Assembly (NCBI GenBank): GCA_024500155.1
Contig: CM044874.1
Location: 44,924,384 to 44,988,383, forward strand
DNA: 64,000 bases
DNA from: Chenopodium formosanum
Lineage: Eukaryota; Streptophyta; Magnoliopsida; Caryophyllales; Amaranthaceae
Direction: 5' to 3'
Shown here: piece after piece, positions 10,205 to 21,699 of the stretch
Numbering within the stretch: the stretch's first letter is position 1
How the letters are laid out: each line of letters begins with the position of its first letter
Position numbers and translations under genes: made by a program
Notes under the pieces: model-generated
What the model was told of the DNA's origin: nothing
Seen by the model: the letters and a program-made list of their open reading frames with translations, nothing else
The model's database searches: none

Positions 10205-12404
10205 TTATTGCTTTCATTTTCTTTTCTTTTTAGATTAGATTTTCTCTCATGGAAATGTTTGTGTGCCTTTTGCTAGGTACATGACTTGATATATTTTGGG
10301 GTTTCGATTTGGATCAAGAATCAAGAAAGCTTGACACCTATTTTTGCTAGCATGTGGAAACAAGGTTCAATTCTTGAGAATTTAGCTTTGAAAGGTCTAA
10401 TTGGGTCATTTGCGGGTATTTACACCCACCTAAAATCCGGTAATATCCTTCCTTGCTCTTTCTCTAATGGTTGATGCCATGTTGGACATATGTTGGTTGG
10501 TTGGATTGATCTCCTTGTTTTCCCCTCCCATGGATTATTTGATTTATGTTTGAGTGTATAGTCTCATTCAAGCTTGGAGGAGGGTATTCTATCATGTTTG
10601 ATGGGATGTTGATTCATATATGCTATGCACCTTTGTATATGCTTTTCCATGTTCTTTTATTTTGAAAAATTCCAAAAAGATTTTTGTTTTTATCAAGGCA
10701 AATTTTCAATGTGTTTTGTTTTGTTCTTGCTTTGGACATAATAACATTTGGACTTGTATACTTGAATGCTTTTCTTCCTAAGTGGTAGTGGTGTGCACTG
10801 TTTAAGATTACGTTTGGTTGATTCTAGGATAAATCATGCTAAGGTAGTTGTGTAGAACTAGGGGGATCATGAAGCCGGATTCTTCTTGTTTGTGGCATGT
10901 TGGTAGTTGCTCCCTATCTTCGATTTGACAACCTTAGTGATTTTTTGCTACAACCATGTGAGATTCATACTTTTTCGAGCTTTCAACATTTTCTTGCATG
11001 AGTGGCGTGGATCTTTGACTTTCGCAAACCTAATCTTGAATCTTAATGTATGATTCCTAAGACCGAGACCGAACCATCTAGGGAGGACAAAGGCATCTTT
11101 TCGGGGTGGTACTTTTTCTTTTCTAGGATAGTTTTCATTTTCTTCGGTTTTTGGGTTTACATTTGCCTACTTGCTAACCCTTTGAGCCATTTCCCCTTCT
11201 TTTCAAGCCACATCTCTAGATCTTGAGCCTTTTGTTTCATTTTCGTTTCCATTATTGGTTTTTATGAAGCAATTGTTCATTATTGTTGGAGTTTGTGGTG
11301 GAGAAGTTTGGATATTTGGTTCTCTTGAAAGCAAGTTTGTGTTGTGTATTTTTTTTTTTGAATAATGGCAAGTGAATAAATGAAAAAGCCGTCCAAAGTA
11401 AAAAAAGGCAAGGACAAAGCAAGTGCAAATTTGAAAAAGCCGTCAAAAGTTAAAAGAGGCGAGGACAAAGCACTAATAAAGAAATATCAAAAAAAAAAAA
11501 AGTGAAAAATGCAAAAATATTTTTATGTGAGTATTCTTCCTTTTTGAGCATTGAGAACAATGCTCCATTTAAGCTTGGGGGGAAGCGTTCTCACGCTTTT
11601 TGTGTATATGTTTGTGATCTTAGCTTTGAATAAGCTTGAGGGTGTTGGTATTTTTGTTTGGTGATTACTTGGTTATGGTGTAAAGAAATGCGCAATCTTT
11701 GCTTCACAATTTAGGTTAACCACCAAATTTTAAATTTAGCCTACCTTAACCCTTTTTGCCTTACGTTACAACTTTTTGGAACACCTTTTGACCTAGGGGT
11801 TGAGTCATTCATCGGTGGAGGGAATCATGGATTATAGCCTAAGGAAAGGGGATGCGAATACAAGATGTCGAGTAGCCATAAATTTGATCTTTTTCCGGTT
11901 CCTTCGTGGAACTAAAGAGACGCTCACTAAGGGGAGATATGAGATTAGTAGGGGGAACGCGGTAAGACCGTTTGGTATGAAAGTGGAGTGTGATAACTAG
12001 TTCCTATGCTTAGCATATTTATGTTTCAATCAACCTTAGGTATCTTGGAGCGTGCACTCCCTTACTCATTTAGAAAGATTTGCATTCATTTGTGCTTGTA
12101 CATTTGAAAAAGTACTTTCATGAACATGTGTTTGCTCTTCTTTTCTTTTGATTTCCTTCTTTATGCTTTGCCTTGTTTGTATTATTATGAGAGTTATGGG
12201 TTAATCTCTTAGGAAACCTTTACGAGAGCATCACTTGTCCTCTATGGCGATCTAGGGGTTTAAATGGCTTGTTGTAGCTAAAAACAACCGTGATTCCTAC
12301 GACAGTGAGTCTTAGTGTAAATTCTGGCCTCTCTTTTTCTTTTTGCTTCGAATAAGCCCTTCTTTTTCCTTTTTAGCCTTTGTTTTGCTCAGGACGAAAA
12401 AAAG
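10205..12404 (+). other. 3' non-coding region of the non-autonomous element
   Basis: About 2.2 kb without a convincing protein. At 11383-11480 an A-rich segment holds two imperfect copies of GAAAAAGCCGTC(C/A)AAAGT about 45 bp apart. Phrases like 'catttaagcttggggg' (about 11565) and 'tagcttgggggaat' (12405) look like two polypurine-like tracts; only the second abuts an LTR. Nothing else stands out. Confidence 0.55.
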
Positions 12405-12421
12405 TCTAGCTTGGGGGAATT
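12405..12421 (+). promoter_or_regulatory. polypurine tract
   Basis: The tract GCTTGGGGGAATT directly precedes the TGATGAGTG start of the 3' LTR, the expected place for plus-strand priming. Confidence 0.7.
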
Positions 12422-14036
12422 TGATGAGTGTCATTTATGACACTCATAGGGTAGTCTTTTAGGGTTATTTCTTTCCCTTTTTCATGCATTCTTCTCTTAT
12501 TCTTGGTCCTTTTTCCTTTAGTTTATCTTTCTCTTCTTTTCTTTAGGGTTCTCGTGTTTTCCTTTTATTTGGCTCTTTTTCCCTTTTATTTCCTTTTTTT
12601 GTTTACTTGTGTAGGTACTTGGAGAATCACCTTTACAAAGGAATCAAGTTGGGACCTTAATGACCAAGCAAGGAAGAAGCATTCGGTTAGAGAGGGCTTA
12701 GAGAGGCCTTGGAGAGGCCTCGGAGAGGTCTCCAAGGTATTGCCAGCAGGCCGCGGGCGGGGGTCAGTGAGGCCGCGGGCGCGGGCTCAAGAAGCATAAA
12801 TAGCCAGATTTTGGCAGGAACTTCCCGCGGTTGCCCCGTAGACTCTCCGCGGGCACGGGAAACTTGTAGAGGGCGCTCCGTCTCAGAGAGACCGCGACCC
12901 TCTGATTGAGCCTTGGGAGCAGGGGATTAGCCGCGGGCGTGGCATCTTTGGCCGCGGGCGCGAGTTTATATATCCGCGGGCGCGGGTGTTGCCCAGATAG
13001 CCCGCGGAGGCTTCCATACCCATTTCTCTGCGGCCGCGGGTTCATCGGGAGAGGGCGCGGAATTTGCCGTTTCTTCTTTGCTTATAAATAGAATTGTAAT
13101 TCCTTTTTGAAACCAACTTTTTCACCATATTTTCTTAGCTTAGTTGAGAGCCTCTTTCTCTAGATTAGGCTAGATTTGGAGTAGTTTTAGAGAGAGAAAG
13201 TGAAGGATTTCAATGGTGATTGAGAGATTGAAGATACAAGGGTGACAATTGTGTTCAAGATCTTCTTTTATTATTAATGAGCATTCTTAACTCTATCTCA
13301 CCTTATTTCTTTGTTTAATTTCATGTTTGTTTGGTTTAATTTTGATGTTTGATGCTTAATTAGTGTAATTGTTCTTTGTATTTTGTTGATTCTTGAGTTC
13401 CATAGTTGTTAGTTGATAGATGATGATTCTTGAATAGTTGTTTGGCTAGGAATTGGGTGAAACTTGTATGATTGATTAATTGTGATTAATTTGGAAATTG
13501 TATTGATTGATTGTTGAGATTAAAGTGATTAGTGAAGGTTTGCATGTGTGTAATTCAATTAGGCCTTGAGAATTATGCTAGATTGCATTGTAATTGCTAA
13601 TGACATGAACAATTGATTTAGGAATTGCAATTATCGATTGGTTTTGATTGTGATTCTCTTAGTTTGTTATTCATAGTGAACCCTAGCTTAACAATTAGGA
13701 GATAGCTCTTTGATTCCTATTGATTGCTCTTATCATTATTCCTCACAACCTTTGATTGGCATGCTCTTCCCAAGTTGTTGCAATTCACATGATTAATTGT
13801 TGATCCCCGTTCCTAGTGTTTTATTTCTTTGGTTACTTGTTTTGTTAGTTGTTAGTATTATCTCTTACCTTCGTCTTCGACCTAGTTTTGGCGCATAATT
13901 GAAAGTGCTTGAACATTACTGTTCCTTTGGGTTCGACCCTTGACTTGACTCTATGCTAGTATTTAGGTTTGTTAAGTGTTTATAAATTAATTTGACCGAG
14001 GGAAGATTAGATAACGACCTAGTTTTTCCCTCGTCA
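12422..14036 (+). repeat. 3' LTR, 1.6 kb, Athila-like
   Basis: The LTR starts TGATGAGTG and ends CCCTCGTCA (1615 bp). The first 26 bp form a hairpin: arms ATGAGTGTCAT (12424-12434) and ATGACACTCAT (12437-12447) with a 2-nt centre. A TATA box (TATAAATA) lies at 13083-13090. Upstream of it (12748-13045) are about nine CCGCGG words, often inside GCCGCGGGCGCGG. The five bases after the LTR, ATTAG, are the likely target duplication. Confidence 0.85.
12748..13045 (+). promoter_or_regulatory. CCGCGG-rich array upstream of LTR TATA box
   Basis: About nine CCGCGG palindromes, mostly in the longer word CCGCGGGCG(C/T)GG, fill 300 bp of otherwise AT-rich DNA. They end about 40 bp before the TATA box at 13083. 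The truncated 5' LTR keeps part of the same array at 5750-5840. The high CpG density makes it a likely methylation target; a protein-binding role is an inference. Confidence 0.5.
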
Positions 14037-15410
14037 ATTAGATTTTGACGCCTGGGTTTTTTAAATTTGAAGTAAAAACGGTTAAAGGATGAATCGAGAA
14101 AGAGATTATCCCTTAAAGTTATATCCTAGAATTTAACTGGCTAACTGATGCTTTCTATTTTGCCGCCTGTGGCCTTAGTAGTTAGAAGAGAAGAGGTAGG
14201 GAGCCGCATGAGTCTTTTTCATAGCCCCTTTTTCTCCTTTTTTTTTTTACTAACAATTCATTCGACCTTTTGTAGAAGAAGCCATGTCTCAGCTAGATCC
14301 GAACAAAAGGCAAGGAGGCGGCGCCTCAGCTTACCGCCAGATAATGAAGCATAAGAACCAAATGTTCATGAAAGAGCAGCTTGAACATGTAAGTTTCTCT
14401 ACATTTGTCCTTGTGCCATTAGTCTAAACTTCTCATCTCAAAGTTGTTCCTTTTTCAGGAAGGGTCGGTGAAGCCACCTGTGCTGCCATCACTTGGGTTA
14501 AAGCACCCAAAGCAGATGGCTCTGTATAAGGGACAAACTTTAGTCAAGAGGAGAAAGATGGTTTCTCACAAGCGTTCGACCAGCTAGTCTGAATCCCATA
14601 CCTCTACAGGCTGCAAATCCCCGGTTGTAATGGCTGCTTTGAAGCAGGCGGAGGAGTTCAAATCGACTAGGGACAAACCTCCAACTGGGGCCGCTGACTC
14701 TCCGGGCGGCCATTCAAGCACGCAGAGGAATAAGAATGCTCAAGATCTTGTCGTCATCCCAGGTACCTTCGCCTTTTATCCCTTGCCTTACCCTAGTAGG
14801 GTTAAGACTTATAGTCATTGGCCAACCAACTCTGAAACCAGCCTGTCTTTTGGCGGGATCTATGCAAGCCTCTCACCAAGTATTGATTGTGTAGATGCTC
14901 CCAAGGCGCCAAATGCTTACCGGATCGCCAAGGACATGATCGCCACCGTCTCTGCTAAACAGCGCGACTCTATTAAAGGAGTCGGCTCCTAGAACTTTGA
15001 TGCTATCCTTGAAAGTTTGGCCGAGGTATTTTTTAAGTTATTTTCTAACTCTTGCCTTTGCCGACTATATACTAACCTTCCTTTTCTTTTTTCCGGATGC
15101 AGGCCATGCTCCGAGTTAGTGGTCTTAAAAAACTATTCAGCGACAAGTAAAAAGAGGTAAGGGCTGCTAACTTAAGGGCCGCTTCCAATCTTGACAAAGC
15201 CATTTTTGATGTAATTAAGACTGAATTATTGACTCAAGATATCCTATACTCACAGGCGACTGCGAATTTTCAAGTGAAGTAAGATTTGGAGGCGGCCTAG
15301 AAGAAGGTGACTAAGTTGAGAGCCGAGCTGAAGGCGGTAAAAGAGAAGGTTGAAGAGCTTCTAGATGTTAGCAAAGAGACGGATAATCTCTGATGCCAAA
15401 TTGAGAAACT
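14037..15410 (+). pseudogene. decayed multi-exon coiled-coil protein gene
   Basis: Four exon-like pieces are separated by three short introns with good signals: 14196-14275, 14389-14458 and 15026-15102 (70-80 bp, GT..AG). Introns 1 and 3 carry TACTAAC branch sites. If spliced, exons 2-4 share one frame with phase-0 junctions, from an ATG at 14284 (MSQLDPNKRQGG) through a basic/proline-rich part to a Lys/Glu-rich coiled coil (about 15280-15410). The frame is broken by stops at 14585, 14990 and several in the last exon, all of the kind made by C-to-T changes in CAG, CAA or CGA. I do not recognise the family; a transposon-borne accessory gene or a captured host gene both fit. Retained introns mean it was copied as DNA. 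The frame runs on into the RNase H fragment at 15411. Confidence 0.55.
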
Positions 15411-15963
15411 TCAACACAAGCTAGACTTTGAGGTTAGTAATAATGCCGCGGAATGTGAAACGTGCGTCAAGGGATTAGAAGCAGAAGCTGGCATAGGTGT
15501 GCAAAAAATAGAGGTATATGAGATTGAAGTTTGATAATAAATCATATACTTAAAAATTGAAAACAAAGAATTCCAAAATGATATTATACTAAGCACACCT
15601 AGAGCAACTCAACGAGTATATTTTGATTATATTGACTCCAAATATCTACCAAGGGTTGAGAATCAATTTGTCGATGTTCTAGCAGTTAGCCTCAATGATC
15701 AACATTCCAAATCACTTAAATATGATGAAATTATGAGTTGATAGAAGAGAAGAACCAACTTATTACAGCGCAATAGAGGAAATAAATGATTCGAAGGAGA
15801 CAATCCTTGGTATGATCATATCCTCCAATACATTACTCATGGCATATATCCTGAAAATAATTTATCAAATGACCAACGAGATGTGAGAACACTTGTACGT
15901 AAATATGGTTTATTAAATGGTCAGCTTTGCAAAAAAAGACCTAAATGTTAAAGCGTATTGTGT
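15411..15963 (+). pseudogene. pol: Tat-type RNase H/integrase fragment, copy 1
   Basis: The frame starts at LDFEVSNNAAECE, the NNAAE(Y)E motif carrying the catalytic Glu of the RNase H found next to integrase in Tat/Ogre elements, and runs through degraded sequence to a FADALA-like end near 15680. From about 15795 it encodes NPWYDHILQYITHGIYPENN, the N-terminal part of the integrase region. The first half of RNase H with the first catalytic Asp is missing. The fragment is cut by the Athila insertion at ATAGA (15964-15968) and resumes at 39120. Two more copies lie at 55937 and 63243. Confidence 0.75.
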
Positions 15964-15968
15964 ATAGA
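15964..15968 (+). repeat. target site duplication of the Athila element, left
   Basis: ATAGA immediately precedes the LTR at 15969. The same five bases follow the other end of the element at 39115-39119, and the split Tat reading resumes there. Confidence 0.85.
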
Positions 15969-17409
15969 TGATAGAGGAATAATCGCGTCATTAGACAACT
16001 ACACCTAAATCAAATACAATTTATAACACTCGACTTATTATAATACAAGTATATGGAAAGAAGAGGGTTCGAACCACATGGAGAAGCACATAAACACCTC
16101 ATTCATCAGTAGACTTTAAGCTATATCGGGACAAAGGACAAGAATGACTAAGAGATTAAACTAAAGGTAAAACGAGTTAAAATCAATATAACTAAACACC
16201 AAAGGAAATGGGTATATGTAGATGCTGCTTGATCATGAAATAACATAGAAGCAAATCAATAGTGAACTAAACATGCATGAATATCGAAATAAGGTCCAAT
16301 CTAACTGCCTTCCGGGGTTAATCGGTTTCTCCTAACCTAGCCTCTATGTTTCCACAATAGAACTATATATTGGGAGGTGCAATGAAAGAACAATCGATAG
16401 TAATGAACCTTAACTAAGTCAACTTCCATTGCTTGTTAGCAAAGTTTCACCTTTAATCAACCAACAATGTGCACTTGCAAGAAGAATAAAGAATATCAAG
16501 CATGCAAAGATTTAAATCACAATTAAGTTAATCCCAATATTATAAGCATGAACAATTAGCAACTACACCATCCCCACACCCTTGGCTAAGTGACTACTCA
16601 TAAATCATGTCGAAAACAATATCAGTCACCAAATCAATAAGCATCAATATGATCAATAAGCAAAGAAGGAAAATCAAAGTAAACAAACAAAATTAAATGC
16701 AAAAGTAAAGAGAAAGAGTAAGAGATTGCTCATTAATTGAAGTTGAAGATCTACAAAAGATTAAGCAAGTTTCTTCTTCAAAATCTAAGTTCATCAATGA
16801 AGAAATCCACACTTTCTCTCTCTACCAAATGAAGACTATTAGTGTTTCTCTCTCTAGAATAAGCTAAAAATGTAGAAAATTAAAACTAAGTTAATCTAAT
16901 TACATCAAAACGTTCACAAATGGGACTTATATAGTCCGTACAGAATTGGCTGAAGTAAGGGAGTGGTCCGACCAAACACTGGGAAGTTTTGGCCGGACTA
17001 CAGGGTAGGTTCGGCCGAAACCATGGGTAGGTTCGGTCGAACTCCCTGATCCTGGTCTGGTCGAACTTCTGAGGTTCGACCACTTCTGCAAAATCGCCAA
17101 AATGCAACTTCACTCTGCCTCTACGTTCAGCCGGATAGTGGAGCAAGTTCGGCCACACCCTGGTTCGATCGCACCTTTAGGGGGTTTGGCCGAACCTCTC
17201 CTTAACCTTGCTTATCTTCAGCTTTCCTTGAACTTTTGGCTTGCTCCTCTTGAAGACCCCGGTTCCTACAAAGAATAATCATGGAAATCAAAGTTAAGAG
17301 TAGGAAAAACAACAAAATCTAGGAAAGAAGATGCATAAACGGAAAGGGAACTAAGTGCAAAGAAAAGGATGCAAACAAGCTGCAAATGTGAGAAAATGAC
17401 CACTCATCA
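15969..17409 (-). repeat. 3' LTR of the Athila element
   Basis: On the minus strand it starts TGATGAGTG and ends TTCCTCTATCA. The minus-strand TATA box (TATATAAG) is at 16926-16933. A cluster of GGTTCGGYCGAAC-like words lies upstream of it, at 16950-17200. Compared with the copies at 37438 and 56491, about 45 bp near the start is missing, which removes the terminal hairpin. Confidence 0.85.
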
Positions 17410-17425
17410 ACTTCCCCCACACTTG
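17410..17425 (-). promoter_or_regulatory. polypurine tract of the Athila element
   Basis: On the minus strand CAAGTGTGGGGGAAGT directly abuts the TG of the 3' LTR. The same tract lies next to the duplicated LTR at 57964. Confidence 0.75.
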
Positions 17426-20400
17426 CCTCTTGCTTGTCCTTGAGCAAGGGATTCTAAAACAACGAGAAAGCCACAACAAACATAACATGACAAGGGTTAA
17501 GAAAAACCACTTAAGCACTTAAGTAGAAAATGCTCCATTTGAACTCGAACGGGAAGACATGCACCAACGAATACTAACCTTTCTCAATTAAATGAGGGAA
17601 AACACGTTATAAGATGCTCGCGGTTGAAAGAGACAAACCAAAGCTAAGCATAGAGAATTAATTACTTTACTTTCCGCTCTAGCCCCAACAAAAATGGTCC
17701 ACGTTCTCTCCACTAGTTTCAAGTCATCCCCTAGCTAGCTCCTCATGATTCCTCGAGGGAACCAGAAAAAGGTATTTTTATGTGGAATCATAAGGTCATC
17801 CCGACATCTCAACTATGCATACTATCTCCATAGGGTAGAAATCTATCTCTCTCCACCGGTCTTTGACCGCGCTCCTCCAAGTCCAAGGGTCTTAAATAGG
17901 GTTGTAATGTCATGTCTAGGGGTTAAGGTTGGGAATCAATTTTAAAATTTTGGTCGCAAATCCTAAGTGAAGCAAAAGAGTGGCCATCTCTCAAGAATAA
18001 CCTATGAATTGAACATAACCTCAAATTACAACCTTTATGTAGGGAATAAATTCAAGCGTGAATCCCCTAGCTTGAACCCCACTGTGATCATACACTAAAG
18101 TACGGTGGCGTCCAAAGGGAAAGAAGATAGAGCAAAAGAGTCGCCAACAAGTTGTAGGAACTTGTAAACCGTTCACAGGATGAAGGTTACACCCCTTAAC
18201 GATCCAAGAGATCGTCAACTCCGTAAGGTCTAGAACCAAATAAGGGTTCGGGGATGAGGGTACAAATCCAACCTAAAAGAGATTGAACCTGCCCTAATAA
18301 TAGGCCTCTACTTTATTCTGATTGTATTCATGTGCGCTTTTTAATTAACATACAATCAATAGGATTAAACCCTAAACCTGTTTATCAATGTTGGTTAAAT
18401 TTAATGCACAAATAAACTATTATCGGCGATCACTTGAATTATAATCAAATTAACCCTAAATAAGATTATTAATTATCTTATTAAGCGTGATTACAAGTAT
18501 TAATTCCCTTTAAACATGCTTAAAAGGTGTGATCAAGCAATAAATATAAATAATATCAAGCAACATAATAATAATCAAATATCATCATCATAAAAATAAA
18601 TTAAAATAATCATGATAATAATCATAAATAAAATAATCACCATCAAAATAATAATAATAATAATATTAATAATCATCATAAATTATAACAATTATAATCA
18701 TAATCATGTTCATGTTAATATTAAAGCATAATAATAATAGCAAGATCCTAGGCATGATACTAACAAGATTAATAACAAACCCTAGCATGTCACTAAGCAA
18801 TAAAAATCAAATCATTAACTCTAACATGATACTAACAATCATAAATATTAGAAAGAACATAGAAGGCATCGTAACAATCATATTTAATATTAAATTTACC
18901 CTAGACATGATACTAGGAATATCATAATAACAATATAAACATGATTTCTACATCATAACATCAATAAAACCATTAATGTACTTACTTTGATGCCTCGTAC
19001 CTCTTTCTAATTACAAAATACACACGTTAGTAACTTCAAGGAATATAATAAATAAACAATCAAATTAAATAATTAAAACAGAGATTTGGGACCAAACCCT
19101 CAGAAATTAAACCTTTCACGTCTAGGGCAAAGGCAACTTCGAATATGGCTAGGTGTTTCTGGATCTTGCGAATGCGGAATTTCGTATGAAAAAGCAAGCT
19201 TAGAAAAGAGAGGGAGAGAATAAGAGAAATGATGAATGAAAACTGGTTGTAGGTGAATGAAATTGGAGTTTCTACGACGTTATTTATAGAAAAAATCCGA
19301 AAAAAAGATAAAATTAACAAAACAGAGTCTGGCGCAACTGAAACAAAGCTGGCGCCAACGTTGGCTAGCTGGCGCCAGGCGCCAACATTAGCGCCAGACG
19401 CCAATAACTAGCGCCAGGCCTAGCTCTAGGCGCCAATTCTTGGTGTCAGGCGCCAGGCCTGTTTTTGACGCGTTTTTGAAATCACAAAAGTTTTGCCGTT
19501 CAGGAGGATAAAATCGTATCTTTTCCTCGAAAATGCTCTTTGATTTTAATTAAAACTCTGAAAAGTCAACAAAAGTCAATTTATCAATGCTAATTGAATT
19601 AGGAATGAAAAGAACCTTCTAGTATAATCTAGAAGACTAAAACCATTCCTAATTGCATTAGGAATGATAAATCATATTAGGCCCTCCCCTAGATCATTGG
19701 GCCACATATAAGGCTCAAACCGGGCCCAGTTTAGCAAATTGGCCATAACTTCCTCAATATTCATCGGAAATGGGCTTATAATATATCGTTGGAAAGCTCT
19801 TGGAAAGCCCCACCCAACTACACTACTATTGGACCCATATCATGGACCAACCAAACTGGATTGGTTGTTTTCTCTTAAAATAAGTTTTCAAAAACAGAGA
19901 GAAAAGAAAAGAAAATTAAAACTATCCGCAACACTAGACTTTCCACACTTTCGCTTCATTCGATTATGATTCAACGCGAAAGGCACGCATCGTCGGGTTT
20001 GGTTATGGGGAGACACAAATGGGTTTCTACACTTCAATACAAACCTCACAACATTACCTCATCCCTTTTCATTTCTTTCATCTCTTTTTTTTCATCATTT
20101 TTTTTCTTTTCATTTCATTTTTTCATCATTTTTTTCTTTTTTTTTCTTTTTCAACTTCACTTGGTTTTCATGTGTTGCAACCTTCTTCACAAACTTTTTG
20201 CATATTCTTTTCTTAACCAACTTTAATAACCTTACTTGAACTGACTTACACAACTTTCTTGCTCAAAACCAACACTCTCAAACTCGAACCTCACAAACCA
20301 ATGCTTCACTAACTACAAGTGTCGGTAGAACATCGGCCGATAGGTTAATAATATGGCTAAGTCAAGAAAGGGAAATAAGGCTCAAATTGGTTAGCAAGTA

Positions 20401-21690
20401 GGTGGATGCAAAAATGAAAACCAAATTTGTAACAAAACACAAAGAAAACAAAGAAAAATGAAAAGAAATGCCCTCTTCCTCCTCTAGAGTTGTTTGTTCA
20501 CGATCTCGGGAGCTAGATACCAACACAAAGATTAATACATGCATTGTTAAGTATCCAAAATGTCGCTCACAAGAATGATGAAGGCTAGAACAAATGACGC
20601 TCACATGGGATAAGAAATAAGCAAATACTAACTAGAGGGAATCCTATCTAATATAGAGAGTAACTCCATCTTACCACTATAGAGTATCCTATCCTCAAAA
20701 GTTCTAAATCGAGATACCTTAGCTTATAATGTGTCTAACTCAACCTTAAACATTCTCATATCGTGCAAACCCTGATCAACTAGGAAGATAAACATTCAAA
20801 GACACATCACCATGAAAGGTACACAAATCCAAATGAATGAGCAAATTCTAAATCAAAAATCATTTCAACATGTCATAGTTATGCTTGTAACACGAAAAGG
20901 GAAAAACAAAACAAAACAAAGAGGAAGAAATAAAAAAAGGTTCACGCACGAGGCATATAATCCAATTAAATCCCAATCGTCATACAAGTGATCGTTCGGT
21001 AACAACATCAACGATCCCAGGTTCCATAGAACCAAAAGCAAACATCCTCGAACCATTCAAGTTCTTCCTAAGATAAACTTAGACTAAACACTCAAAGAAA
21101 CAGAAAATAAAAGAGAGGAAAGGTCTCACCAAACGTTGCTTGAAATGGAAGACAAGATAATTCATACAATCTCACCATGGGTGCTTGTGTTGCTCCTTAA
21201 CTTCCTTCGTCTCCGCTTTCAAACTTCAAGAAAAGTGAGCCGAAACAAAAGAAAATATGACAAAACAAGAAAAAGTTAGAAACCAAAGAAAAAGACTAAA
21301 GTTATAAATAAAAAAAAAAAGAAAAATAAATAAAAAGTTATCTACAAAGTTTGGATTAAGGGAATTTGGATTGTCGGGAATTTTGGACTTTTCCTTGGGA
21401 GCATCTTCGCCTACACAAAACTCAAGAATCATAAAAAATCATCAAAAATCAACAAAAATCATCATAAAAACATAATCAAAACATCACTATCATCACCATC
21501 ACATAATCATCAACATCACATCACCATCATCATCACATCACCATCATCATAATCACAACATCATAGACTACAACAAGGCCGCTATCCTCAATAGTCTTCC
21601 GCATGTACAAGTCACTACCCTACCACACTACCCTCCTTTGTACATTTCAACCAACCAAGAGAAACATCCTCCCCCACACTAGTCTTTTGC
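17426..21690 (-). other. 3' non-coding region of the Athila element
   Basis: About 2.2 kb of element sequence, split by the solo LTR, without recognisable protein coding. It includes a T-rich low-complexity part (about 20060-20155), a CAT/CAC-rich stretch (about 21440-21570, imperfect ATC repeats) and otherwise plain AT-rich DNA. The part from 17410 to about 20470, minus the solo LTR, is repeated at 57964-59036. Confidence 0.6.
18033..20036 (-). mobile_element. solo Tat-like LTR with target duplication
   Basis: 18038-20031 is a minus-strand copy of the LTR at 3571-5575, from TGTAGAAACC (its start, at 20031) to TTCCCTACA (its end, at 18038). No internal sequence is attached. The flanking pentamers are CTTTA (18033-18037) and CTTCA (20032-20036), a target duplication with one mismatch. 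The matching place in the duplicated segment near 58590-58600 reads straight through as an empty site with CTTCA once. It has the GGCGCC cluster at 19340-19460. Confidence 0.92.
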
Positions 21691-21699
21691 ACGTCGTGT

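Larger units (their letters stand above)
5744..14036 (+). mobile_element. non-autonomous Athila-like Ty3/gypsy element
   Basis: Order: a 5'-truncated LTR (5744-6851), a tRNA-Asp-type primer site, a first gag fragment (6970-7278), a foreign or LTR-derived segment (7279-7978) ending in a second LTR-type terminus and a second primer site, a long broken ORF (8099-10036), about 2.2 kb of non-coding DNA, a polypurine tract and a full 3' LTR (12422-14036). No protease, RT, RNase H or integrase is present. The primer site and the LTR start resemble those of the autonomous Athila element at 15969-39114, so mobilisation in trans by such an element is likely. The repeated primer site plus gag start points to recombination between two related elements. 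ATTAG follows the 3' LTR; the matching 5' copy is lost with the truncation. Confidence 0.75.
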
